NCBI GenBank assembly: GCA_040755975.1 | Contig: JBFLZY010000037.1 | Coordinates: 1 to 25,878 of the forward strand | Length of the DNA stretch: 25,878 nucleotides | Direction: 5' to 3' | Source of the DNA: JAIMBK01 sp040755975 | Lineage (GTDB): Bacteria; Bacillota; Desulfotomaculia; Desulfotomaculales; Nap2-2B | Shown here: piece after piece, positions 1-7,683 of the stretch | How positions within the stretch are numbered: the first letter of the stretch is position 1 | Layout: every line of letters begins with the position of its first letter | The notes under the pieces: generated by a model | Told to the model about the DNA's origin: nothing | Database searches by the model: none | The model's input: the letters and a program-made list of their open reading frames with translations, nothing else | Position numbers and translations under genes: made by a program

Positions 1-1220
1 AGGAGGTATTCCATCATGATCAGGCCCGCTTCGATGGTTTTCCCCAGGCCGACCTCGTCGCACAAAAGCGCCCGGCCGCGCAGGTGCTTTAAAACGTGGC
101 GCACCGTGGCCAGCTGGTAGTCCAGCAACTGGATGTCCCGGGCCGCCTGGACGGAAAGGAGCGTTTCAAAACCGGGGGAAAGGAGCAGGCCGAGCGCCTG
201 CCGGTGCAGGTAAAGGTCGGCGGCCGGCGAAGCGGCGCCGCTTTCGGCCAGGCTTAAAACGGCCGCGTCTTCAGCCGGGAAGAAAGTTACTTTTACCGGC
301 GGTCTTTCTTCCCGGCCTTCCCCTTGGGACCGGAGGCTTTCCCGGGCGGAGGAGGCGCTTTTGGGGAGCTTTTCCGGGACGCCTTGCGGAACGCTTGCCG
401 GACCGCTTTCCAGACCGCTCTCCGGCGCTTCCTCCGGCTTTTTTTTCAACGCTTCCTCCGGCTTTTTTCCCGGCGCTTTTTCCGGCCTCTTTTCCGGTTT
501 TTTCTCCAGCTCTTTTGCCAGATTCTCGGCCGGCCTTCTTTTTAGCCCGGCAACCATTCTTTTTCGCTCGGCAGCGCTTTTCGTTTCCCGCAGTCCCGCT
601 TTCTGCGGAGAAGCCCCGCCCTTCTGCAGTACAGCGTCCCGCTCCCGCGGGGGCGCGGCGGCGGCTTGCGTCGGGCCGGCATTTTTCCGGCGGGAGCGCT
701 TTCCAGGCCGCCTTCCCGGGGAAGGAGCGGGGGCCGCCGAACCGAGAATCTCGAAGAGAATCTCTTCCGCGGTCTTTCCGGACCGTTGCATGTGTTCTTC
801 AAGCAGAACGTTTATGGCTTCCGCCAAGCGGAGAAATCTCTCCCGGGACTTTTTTCTTTTTTCTTCGGACAATTTTTGCCGGATCATCTTTTTCTGCCTG
901 CGGGCCCCTGCCTGAGCCTCTTCGGCGCCCAAACTTTCTCCCGGAGCGCCGGCCGAGGCTGAACGAACCGCTCCCGGCGGGCGAGCGCAGCCAGTTTCAA
1001 CCACCGTTACTTCCCGGATATCGCTTGAAACCGTCCCGGCCTCCGGGACGGCTGGTTCCGCCGGGGCAGCTGGTTCCTCTTCGCCAAAAAAACTCAGCTG
1101 TTCAAAACGCGCCAACTCAGCGCCGTCTAAACCACCGTCTTTGCGCGGTTCTGGTTTTTCGCTTAATGTTGCCCTCTGTTCGCCCCCGGAAAGCGGCCCT
1201 TTTTCTTTGCCGACCGGCAA
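1..1220 (-). CDS. SNF2-family helicase/ATPase, N-terminal part (runs off left edge)
   Basis: The reading frame is open from a TTG at 1220 to the window edge, about 406 residues. Just before the edge it encodes LLCDEVGLGKTIEAGL, the Walker A (motif I) region of SNF2/HepA-type helicases. It is preceded by the family's usual lead-in: AARDIQLLDYQ (residues ~362-372), then YQLATVRHVLKHL. These enzymes use ATP to move along duplex DNA or remodel protein-DNA complexes; the remaining helicase motifs lie outside the window. The first ~300 residues are odd: rich in Lys, Arg, Glu, Pro and Ala, with two KKPEEA units near residues 250-266, and probably disordered. The start is uncertain. TTG 1220 is the first start after two in-frame stops and has only a weak GGGGTGG upstream; a shorter protein beginning further in is possible. 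The family call is secure, the substrate unknown. Confidence 0.82.
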   Translation of the reverse strand, partial: MPVGKEKGPLSGGEQRATLSEKPEPRKDGGLDGAELARFEQLSFFGEEEPAAPAEPAVPEAGTVSSDIREVTVVETGCARPPGAVRSASAGAPGESLGAEEAQAGARRQKKMIRQKLSEEKRKKSRERFLRLAEAINVLLEEHMQRSGKTAEEILFEILGSAAPAPSPGRRPGKRSRRKNAGPTQAAAAPPRERDAVLQKGGASPQKAGLRETKSAAERKRMVAGLKRRPAENLAKELEKKPEKRPEKAPGKKPEEALKKKPEEAPESGLESGPASVPQGVPEKLPKSASSARESLRSQGEGREERPPVKVTFFPAEDAAVLSLAESGAASPAADLYLHRQALGLLLSPGFETLLSVQAARDIQLLDYQLATVRHVLKHLRGRALLCDEVGLGKTIEAGLIMMEYL

Positions 1221-1235
1221 TTAAACCCACCCCGT

Positions 1236-1391
1236 TTACCGAAACCGTCCGCAAATTTTTTTCAGTCCCCTTGTCATCGGGTCAATGGCGGCAACCCTGA
1301 TCCTGAGACCTTTTTCTTTCAGTCCCCTTTTACCCGGGCGGCAGTTGAAAAGACCTGCCCCGAAAAGACCCAGTAAAGTTACTAAGAACAT
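1236..1391 (-). CDS. possible small membrane protein, 51 aa
   Basis: An ATG at 1391 follows AGGGG at 6-7 bases and opens a 51-codon frame. It begins MFLVTLLGLFGAGLF, a plausible single membrane segment, and continues with a strongly basic tail containing RGLK twice. The frame overlaps the end of the antitoxin-like ORF in another frame and stops 15 bases before the proposed helicase start, so the three could be one transcript. No family is recognised. It could equally be chance coding in a decayed region; the ribosome site and the hydrophobic start are the only support. Confidence 0.3.
   Translation of the reverse strand: MFLVTLLGLFGAGLFNCRPGKRGLKEKGLRIRVAAIDPMTRGLKKICGRFR
1260..1329. repeat. 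13-bp direct repeat, 57 bp apart
   Basis: TTTCAGTCCCCTT occurs at 1260-1272 and again at 1317-1329. The 57-bp offset is a multiple of three, so on the minus strand both copies encode RGLK in the same frame of the small ORF. The repeat may be a duplication scar in the region where the antitoxin loses its normal C-terminus. Confidence 0.6.
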
Positions 1392-1497
1392 AGCAGCCCC
1401 TGCCGTTTTTGGTCAAAAACACAGGCTCTCCAACCTGGCAGGAGCGAAGAACATCGTTATAATTCCTTAAATCTGAAACCGGCTTAATATATGGCAT
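1330..1497 (-). CDS. Phd/YefM-family antitoxin, C-terminally shortened
   Basis: The 55-residue product starts MPYIKPVSDLRNYNDVL and continues through GEPVFLTKNGRGCYVL, the N-terminal DNA-binding fold of type II antitoxins of the Phd/YefM family. The ATG at 1497 was chosen over an in-frame ATG 18 bases upstream because family members begin at MP-I-PVSDLR and GGGGGTG lies at a suitable distance. Intact members continue after YVL with a MDIEEYE-like helix and a toxin-binding tail. Here the frame runs into SNFTGSFRGRSF and stops, so the toxin-neutralising part is missing. No RelE-, ParE- or Doc-like toxin follows. It is either an orphan DNA-binding remnant or a pseudogene. Confidence 0.65.
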   Translation of the reverse strand: MPYIKPVSDLRNYNDVLRSCQVGEPVFLTKNGRGCYVLSNFTGSFRGRSFQLPPG

Positions 1498-1661
1498 TCT
1501 TAACACCCCCATCATTTGCCGTTCTCATTATACCTTCATACTTCGTAATCTACAACAGCAAAATTGACAGCATTGAAGGCACCCACGTAGCTTTGTGTTT
1601 TGCTCCAATGGGCTTAAGGGGGAAGGAAATTCGTAACTCAGGTCGGAATGCTTTTCTAAAA

Positions 1662-2591
1662 TTAACCCTCCGGACGAGCAAAGAAGAGTCTTTCCGCGTA
1701 AGCTTCAATCAAATCCCGGCGCGCCAGTTTCGCTCGCCAGGATTCCGGTATCCCGCGCTCGCCGTAATAGGCGCCCGCCAGCTGCCCGTAGACGGCGCCG
1801 GTGGTATCGGTGTCGTCGCCCAGGTTTACGGCCATAAGGCAGCCCTCGCGGAAAGAATCGCTGCGGTAAAAGGCCCAGAGCGCCGCTTCTAAAGATCTGG
1901 GCACGTAGCCCGTGCCCCGGATCTCCGGCGGTTGGCGGCGCTTGAAAGAACCGGCGGCAACCTCGTCGATTTCCGGGGTGAGCGGGTTTTCCGCCCAGTA
2001 TCCGGGTACGGGGCTGTAGCGCTCCGCAAGCAGTTCTTCTTTGCTGCACCCGTTGACGGCGCCCACCAGCAAAGCCCCCAGGTAACGGCAGGCGTCCACG
2101 GCGGCAACGGCCCCGTGCGTGGTGCGCGAACTTAAGCCGGATTTTTCAATGGCTTCCCGGGGGTTCCGGGCAAAGAACAGGGGCACCGGCGCCAGCCGCA
2201 TCAGGGAGCCGTTTCCCGCGGACAGGGGGTCCACATTGCCGCAATAAGGCTCCCGGGTCTTTTCAAACCGCTCCAGCGCCGCGCGCGATGTGTTGCCGAT
2301 ATCGAAGCAATGCCCCGTGCTGCTTAAGTAACCCTCCCGGTACCAGCGCAGGTATCTTTCCAACTGGTCAACCGGGTCAAACCCCTGCCGCTCGATCAGG
2401 CTTTCCGCCAGACAAAGGGCCATGGCCGTATCGTCCGTCCATTCCCCCGGCGCCAGGTTAAAATACCCGCCCCCGACCATATCCGCAACGGGCTTAAAAA
2501 CCCACGGCATGATAAATTCCAGGGGGGCTCCCAAAGCATCCCCCGCCGCCAGCCCCAAAAGACTTCCCCGGTAACGTTCCAGTTGTTGCAT
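1662..2591 (-). CDS. ADP-ribosylglycohydrolase family protein
   Basis: A 309-residue protein of the DraG/ARH family, which hydrolyses ADP-ribose bonds to proteins or small molecules using a two-metal (Mg or Mn) site. Both metal-binding signatures are visible: GEWTDDT at residues ~49-55 near the N-terminus and NLGDDTDTTGAVYGQLAGA at ~256-273 near the C-terminus. The opening YRGSLLGLAAGDALGAPLEF and internal SAGNGSLMRLAPVPL also fit the family, and the length is normal. ATG 2591 is preferred to the TTG one codon earlier because GGGAGTGG lies about 7 bases upstream. No partner ADP-ribosyltransferase is in the window, so the target is unknown. The gene sits alone between the antitoxin remnant and the broken Uma2 gene and has the GC-rich composition of the host. 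Confidence 0.9.
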   Translation of the reverse strand: MQQLERYRGSLLGLAAGDALGAPLEFIMPWVFKPVADMVGGGYFNLAPGEWTDDTAMALCLAESLIERQGFDPVDQLERYLRWYREGYLSSTGHCFDIGNTSRAALERFEKTREPYCGNVDPLSAGNGSLMRLAPVPLFFARNPREAIEKSGLSSRTTHGAVAAVDACRYLGALLVGAVNGCSKEELLAERYSPVPGYWAENPLTPEIDEVAAGSFKRRQPPEIRGTGYVPRSLEAALWAFYRSDSFREGCLMAVNLGDDTDTTGAVYGQLAGAYYGERGIPESWRAKLARRDLIEAYAERLFFARPEG

Positions 2592-2646
2592 CAAAACCCA
2601 CTCCCTGAGAACATTTGTTTCGGGCTTCGATTGCTATTGCCAAAAA

Positions 2647-3227
2647 TTAATCTTTAAACACTTCTTGCAAATCGATAAGCAAATCATCAAAAATGCCCAC
2701 TTTCACCCGGTCATTTTTTGCATATATTTCCGCCCTGCCATATTTCCCATTATCTGCCATATGATAAATCATAACCACCTCGTCTACCGGATGCACTATC
2801 CAGTACTCTTTTACGCCGTGCTTTTCGTACAAAGCCAGTTTCTCGATATAGTCGAGAGAAGCCGTTGAAGAAGAGATACTTCCACGATCAGATCCGGACT
2901 CCCCCTGCAGCCCCGGTCGTCTAACTTCGACTTATCGCAAATTACAGCTATGTCCGGCCGGACCACCGTTTTGATTTCTTCCTCCCTTTCATCTCCTTCC
3001 GGCAGCCGGACATCGAAGGGGGCGCCGTACACTTCACAATTCTTGCCCTTCAAGTAATTATAAAACTCGTTAAGCAAAGCAAGTAACACCTTTTGATTCC
3101 TTCGCGAAGGAGCCGGACTCATGCTATAGGCCACACCCTCGATTATTTCCCACCTCTCTTCATCCGGCCAGTGTAAATATTCTCCGTAAGTATACTTTCT
3201 ATCTAGCTTCCGCCGGGGGTAACCCAT
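2647..3227 (-). pseudogene. Uma2 family (DUF820) putative nuclease, frameshifted
   Basis: Two adjacent minus-strand frames together make one Uma2/DUF820 protein of the PD-(D/E)XK nuclease fold. The first, from ATG 3227 behind GGGGAGG, gives the N-terminal part with EERWEIIEGVAYSMSPAP, RPDIAVICD and SPDLIVEV. The second contains STASLDYIEKLALYEKHGV and KEYWIVHPVDEVV and ends at 2647. The usual sequence across the join is EVLSPSTA-LDY-EKLALYEKHG. Adding one base near 2876, between GTA and TCTCTTC, restores EVLSSSTASLDYIEKL. The defect is therefore a single-base deletion, and the frame that continues ends in junk at 2811. The rest of both halves is well preserved, so the damage is recent or a sequencing error. 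Cellular role of the family is poorly known. Confidence 0.85.
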
Positions 3228-3370
3228 CCAAGCCGCCTCCCCTTATTTGAGAAAAATTCGCAAATATTACAACTATATTATAACACGCGGGGCAAACATA
3301 TCATCTTCAAAATTATTTATCATTTTCCAAAAACTACAAAAAATGCTTCTCTTGCCCCTTTTGTAAAGGC

Positions 3371-5638
3371 CTAAACTTCGAGCCCCTTATCAGATGTATA
3401 GGCAAAATCGGCTATCCAAGGTTCATGAGAAAAACCAGGTTTTGGTTTTAACCAGGGAATACTTCTGGTTTGAACAGGCACCAATAAGTTATAAGCTTCT
3501 ATCCATAACCCTTTTTCTTTTCTTTCCCTGTACTTTTCATAAAGGCACCTTGGAAGTATTTCTACCATTCCATCCGTTTTTTCGATAACGGCCTCTACCC
3601 ATTCTTTGTAGGCACCAGCTAAAAGACATTGTTCAAACTCTTTTATGTCGGGGTGGTTTAAACCTTCTTCAAATTTAATTTTATCTTGTCCTTTATATCC
3701 TTCTCCATAAACTTTATCAGCTGCTATGACCAAATCTTTTTCGCTTATTGGGTTTATAAGCTTTTGCAGTTCATTGATAGTCAATTTCACCCTGCAGTCA
3801 GACTTATGAGGTTCACTATCACATTCACAATAAAGTTGATATGAATGAACCTGCTTTATAAATATAACCACTTCTGCCGGTGGTTTTTTTGCACCCGATC
3901 GATTCACCCGGCCCATTCTTTGAATTAAGGCATCGATAGGTGCAGGCTCAAAAAAGGCCCGGTCAAAATCTACATCGAGACTAACTTCAACAACCTGTGT
4001 GGCTACCAAGACTTTAGGCAAAGGCCCGGCAACGATCTTACTTTCTATCCTACTCCGGTCCTCCCAATTAAACTTGCCATGAAAAAGGGCTATGTCTTGC
4101 TCGGGTAAATCTTTTAATTCTTCTTTCAACAAGGAATAAACCATTTGTGAAGTTTTTACATGATTACAAACAATGAGAGTGGAAGAACCGGTGCGAACTG
4201 TCTGAACTACTGCCTCCATATTTTCTAATATAGATCCGTCTTTTATTTCCAGGATGTGACGTTTTTTGTCTAATATTTCTTTATCATCCGCTTGTGTTGG
4301 ATCAGGTTCTACAAAAGGCAATTCACCCATAGCGTCAGTAATTAATTTACGAAGAAACTCTGGTAAAGTGGCTGAAAGAAAAAGGCATCTTGCACCCCAC
4401 TGGCTGAATAATTTTGCTGAACCTAAGGTTAATCCAACCACTCGTGGATCATACGCATGGATTTCATCAAAGACGAAACAAGCGTTTGGAAATTCGGCAA
4501 GCATGTATTCCCAGCCTTTTCCTCGCAAGACATAACGAAGTATTTGGTGAGGGGTACATACCCTTATCGGAAACCATATTTCCCTAGCTAAATCAGCGAG
4601 GGCTTTTGCTGTATGTTGCCTTTCTAAACAGGAAGCACTTTCAGTGTCATCTTCCAATATTTTGTATAAAGCAGCGGTCGCCCGGTGATGGAGAATTCCC
4701 ACATTCTTGTTACCAAAAATTCTGCTTAAGCGACGGTGCATGGCATTAATACTGGCAGTATAAGGAAGGACATAAAATAGCCTACTTTTGGCTCTTTGAT
4801 TTCTCTGGACCCAAAACAAAGCTGCCTCAGTCTTACCCGAACCTGTTGGTGCCCTCAAGATTGCCGAACCCTCAATTTTTCCAAGACGCTTTTGAAATGG
4901 CCTACTCTTCTGCTTTATTACAGTGAATTTTGTAAATTCTGGGATGGGCGGAGGAATTTTATCTGCGCTTCCCAGATGATCTGAGGCAATTGTAAGACCC
5001 CGAACAAAAGAAGCATAATAGCGCTCTTTAAAAGAAATAACCTTTCTCTGACCTCTTTTGCCAACAGTCCTTTCCAACCAAGAAGGGTGTAATGCCAATG
5101 CTTTTAGTCCATCTGGAGCGATCTCTAACCCCAGGTAGACACAAATTTTCCTCCATTCTTCCATAAATAAATTAATATTCTGCTCCCATTCCTGAGCCAT
5201 TTCTTTCCACGCCTTTGTTTCTCCCTCCGGAAAAGGTATTTGCTCACTGGGCAAGCAACCAAAAACCTGGGAAATACCATCCGATGGAATACTTTTGTGA
5301 TGCGTTAGAATAGCAAAAATCACCGCTGGAGAAACTCCTTCAATTCCTGAGGCAAATGAGGCTGAAATAATTTCGTGCCTTTTCCCTTGCCAATTGCTTT
5401 GCTCACCCCGTAAAAACTTTTGAAAACCGATAGCGGCTTTGCCAATATCATGCATTGCGACAGCGAAAAGGACATCTTTTCTTAGAGATTCTTTTTCCTC
5501 TTGAGAAAGAGGTATTGATTCTATCAGCACTTGCGCTACTTCTAAGCAGGCAATGGTATGCTGAGAAAGCGTTTCACCCGTACTTTTCGCTAATATTTGA
5601 TTGTCAAACCGCTGCCCACTCGTGCAAGTAAATGACAT
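3371..5638 (-). CDS. cas3: CRISPR-associated helicase-nuclease Cas3 (type I-B)
   Basis: This 755-residue protein is the DNA-shredding enzyme recruited by Cascade. The N-terminal HD nuclease domain has H27, H63-D64 (in FAVAMHDIGK), H88 and H113-H114, with SDHLGSAD at ~219-226. The SF2 helicase follows: Walker A APTGSGKT (~263-270), DEIH box (391-394), SAT (422-424), VATQVVEVSLDVDFD (~545-559) and the QRMGRVNR arginine-finger motif (573-580). All catalytic motifs look intact, so an active enzyme is expected. ATG 5638 is chosen over an in-frame upstream start because GAGGGGG lies 6-7 bases before it; this start overlaps the cas5 end by 35 bases, implying translational coupling. It is the last gene of the operon, where cas4-cas1-cas2 would normally follow but do not. 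Confidence 0.96.
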   Translation of the reverse strand: MSFTCTSGQRFDNQILAKSTGETLSQHTIACLEVAQVLIESIPLSQEEKESLRKDVLFAVAMHDIGKAAIGFQKFLRGEQSNWQGKRHEIISASFASGIEGVSPAVIFAILTHHKSIPSDGISQVFGCLPSEQIPFPEGETKAWKEMAQEWEQNINLFMEEWRKICVYLGLEIAPDGLKALALHPSWLERTVGKRGQRKVISFKERYYASFVRGLTIASDHLGSADKIPPPIPEFTKFTVIKQKSRPFQKRLGKIEGSAILRAPTGSGKTEAALFWVQRNQRAKSRLFYVLPYTASINAMHRRLSRIFGNKNVGILHHRATAALYKILEDDTESASCLERQHTAKALADLAREIWFPIRVCTPHQILRYVLRGKGWEYMLAEFPNACFVFDEIHAYDPRVVGLTLGSAKLFSQWGARCLFLSATLPEFLRKLITDAMGELPFVEPDPTQADDKEILDKKRHILEIKDGSILENMEAVVQTVRTGSSTLIVCNHVKTSQMVYSLLKEELKDLPEQDIALFHGKFNWEDRSRIESKIVAGPLPKVLVATQVVEVSLDVDFDRAFFEPAPIDALIQRMGRVNRSGAKKPPAEVVIFIKQVHSYQLYCECDSEPHKSDCRVKLTINELQKLINPISEKDLVIAADKVYGEGYKGQDKIKFEEGLNHPDIKEFEQCLLAGAYKEWVEAVIEKTDGMVEILPRCLYEKYRERKEKGLWIEAYNLLVPVQTRSIPWLKPKPGFSHEPWIADFAYTSDKGLEV

Positions 5639-6299
5639 AACTGTCCCCCTCAGAGTCAGAAGGGCAATAAAGATTTTCCCTTTCAATTTCAAAACGAAGA
5701 TCTGTTGTCGGGATCATAGCCTGATAAACCCCAAAGGGGCCCGGCATTCTGGTGTATCCCATTCTAGTATTTTCCATCCACTCTGGCAATCGAACCACTA
5801 AACCAGGTATACCGGGCTGGGGCATTGGAATAAGGGTAGGCCCAATTAAACCCTTCGTTACTGGAAAAAGTTCGATTTCCCGCACAAAGGTAATCCAGGC
5901 AACATCTTGAGAACGGCCAAAGCAAGGAGTTGCCACCGGGTTCTCAAAAATAGTTTTTAGTTTAATGTTTGTAACGTAAATGTCGAGTTTTGGATGCCAG
6001 TAAAGCTGGCGCCTAGAAATTCCTTGCCCCTTCGGCTGAGGCTTTAGGCGCCCTTTTTTATCTACCATCCATCTTACAGTTCTTTCCAATTCAAAATCAT
6101 GAGCCTGACAGCGATATTCAAATCCAATCCTCGTTTCACTTGGTTTGACGGTTCTGCCGGCACAAGCACTGAGCATACCAAGAATATTACTATAAGCAGG
6201 CACCGGCGTATTAACCTGAGTACCACTAATAATCAGAGGGTGGCGGAATGAGGCGGTTAATCCTTCGAATCGTACATGCAAAGCTGGAATTGTCTTCAT
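5604..6299 (-). CDS. cas5: Cascade subunit Cas5 (type I-B, Cas5t-like)
   Basis: A 231-residue RAMP protein that binds the 5' handle of the crRNA in Cascade. The N-terminal block reads FEGLTASFRHPLIISGTQ, followed by NTPVPAYSNILGMLSACAG, the recognisable opening of Cas5 proteins of the Tneap I-B group. A glycine-rich stretch GPFGVYQAM occurs further on. Its ATG overlaps the cas7 stop as ATGA, and its own end overlaps cas3 by 35 bases, so the three are almost certainly translated together. Length is normal. With no Cas6 gene alongside, Cas5 might conceivably take part in crRNA maturation as in type I-C. That is speculation: I see no evidence of the catalytic residues needed. Confidence 0.9.
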   Translation of the reverse strand: MKTIPALHVRFEGLTASFRHPLIISGTQVNTPVPAYSNILGMLSACAGRTVKPSETRIGFEYRCQAHDFELERTVRWMVDKKGRLKPQPKGQGISRRQLYWHPKLDIYVTNIKLKTIFENPVATPCFGRSQDVAWITFVREIELFPVTKGLIGPTLIPMPQPGIPGLVVRLPEWMENTRMGYTRMPGPFGVYQAMIPTTDLRFEIERENLYCPSDSEGDSYVIYLHEWAAV

Positions 6300-7672
6300 G
6301 GCAAATATTCACCAATCTTTTTTGCTGCTTGAATAGGGGTCATTACTGTAATTTCAATTCCTTTTTTGTTGCCACCATTAGCCACCTTCATCCCATCTAA
6401 GGCTTTAACCTCATCCTCATTCTTTAGATAACCAGAACGCATTCCCACTATAACGGGAGTAATGATCCGATCAGCATAGTCTTGAATAATTTCTCGAAAC
6501 ATTTCAACCTTTAAAACTGGTCCCTCCTGTTCATCTTTAAATAAATGATTAAAAATTGGGTTGCCGCAGGTTAATCCAGCAAGAATCAGTACCTTTGGAG
6601 AAACATCTGTTCCGAATTGAGCCTGTTTAGCTCCACCCCTTAAAATCGAAAGGGCTGTAAATAAGGCTGAAGCTCTCTCCTTAGGAGTTGGTTTAACTTG
6701 TTCAGTGATTTTATAAATTTTTCCTATCCTGCCCTGATCGCTTAAGGCTTTATGAGGCTCCTCGTTCGTAACGTCTACTATTTTTCCCTCTTGAAGAAGT
6801 TTTTTCGCTTTTGTTTCCTCCAATTCAATTCTATCACCAAGATTCCAGTAAACTCCCAGCCGGCCATAATCGAGGCAAAAAATTCCTTGAAGGTGCGTAT
6901 TATAAAAGCGGGTTGTATATGGAAGAGGACTGCACGGGCTTTCAATGAAATTAACTTCTTTACCTTTTTCCTTGGCCTTTACTGAAAGTATACCCCTAAG
7001 CTCATCAAGCTCACTTTTTTCGGCATGGGACTTCACCTTCTCAGCGAAATCATTACCAAATTCCTTTAATCTTTCCCAAATATCCTTCTTTTTGTCTTGC
7101 CTTCTGTCAGAAGCCACCGAAAGAAATCTCTCTATCTCCGCCTCCGCAAGAGCCTGGGGATCATATTTCGTTAAATGAACAAAGCCCTCATCCTGACCCT
7201 TCCATCCTGATGAACGGAGAGAAATCAAAAGAGATGCCATAAAAGGAGAGGCCCGCATGACTGACTTTGTCCGGCCTTGAACGATCTTTTCTCCTTCCTC
7301 CAATTCTTCCTCTTCCTCAGCACTCCTTCGCCCTTGCCCAGCCTCTGCCCGCATGTAGCCAAAGATGTCGTCCTCGGGAAAATCGACAGGATTTAATTCT
7401 GCCGCAATTTTATTTACATTGCCTCTTTGGTTCCAGCCGATAGCCTTTGGTTCGCTCGCTGGCCATCCTGTTTCTTCAATCAAAGTATTCCTGAGCCACC
7501 GTTTCCAGGCCTGGGCCGATACATAAGGAACTTCGTTTCTGCCATCTCGAAAAGTTTTGGGGATAGTTACATTTCGATCTTCTCCTTCTCCCAATCCAGC
7601 CCCGTTTAAAAAGGCAGCGCTAGCCTGGATAAGAAATGTTCCAGCTACGTGGGTTAATTTCTTTTCGCTCAT
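6296..7672 (-). CDS. cas7: Cascade backbone subunit Cas7 (Cst2/DevR family), with charged insertions
   Basis: A 458-residue Cas7 of the Cst2/DevR family, the repeated subunit that lines the crRNA in Cascade. Supporting features are the N-terminal AGTFLIQASAAFLNGAG, VPYVSAQAWKRWLRNTL at ~48-64, PYTTRFYNTHLQGIFCLDYGRLG at ~251-273, and the glycine-rich RGGAKQAQFGTDVSPKVLI nearer the C-terminus. It is long for the family. Two segments look like extra material: an acidic run of Glu at ~118-129, and a charged, probably helical stretch at ~175-245 between the SPFMASLLISL and PYTTRFYN blocks. A perfect AGGAGG precedes the ATG by 7 bases. It starts 12 bases after the cas8 stop and ends in an ATGA overlap with cas5. 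Confidence 0.92.
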   Translation of the reverse strand: MSEKKLTHVAGTFLIQASAAFLNGAGLGEGEDRNVTIPKTFRDGRNEVPYVSAQAWKRWLRNTLIEETGWPASEPKAIGWNQRGNVNKIAAELNPVDFPEDDIFGYMRAEAGQGRRSAEEEEELEEGEKIVQGRTKSVMRASPFMASLLISLRSSGWKGQDEGFVHLTKYDPQALAEAEIERFLSVASDRRQDKKKDIWERLKEFGNDFAEKVKSHAEKSELDELRGILSVKAKEKGKEVNFIESPCSPLPYTTRFYNTHLQGIFCLDYGRLGVYWNLGDRIELEETKAKKLLQEGKIVDVTNEEPHKALSDQGRIGKIYKITEQVKPTPKERASALFTALSILRGGAKQAQFGTDVSPKVLILAGLTCGNPIFNHLFKDEQEGPVLKVEMFREIIQDYADRIITPVIVGMRSGYLKNEDEVKALDGMKVANGGNKKGIEITVMTPIQAAKKIGEYLP

Positions 7673-7683
7673 TTCCTTACCTC

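Noticed and set aside
361..1300. Plus-strand ORFs of 184 and 301 aa rich in Pro, Phe, Ser and Arg
   Set aside because: They are the antisense of the Lys/Glu/Pro-rich helicase extension; the minus frame continues into a clear SNF2 motif, and the plus frames resemble no protein.
3228..3370. Possible CRISPR array or leader after cas3
   Set aside because: The gap is AT-rich but only 143 bases long, with no repeated 28-37-base unit. The same holds for 9682-9790.
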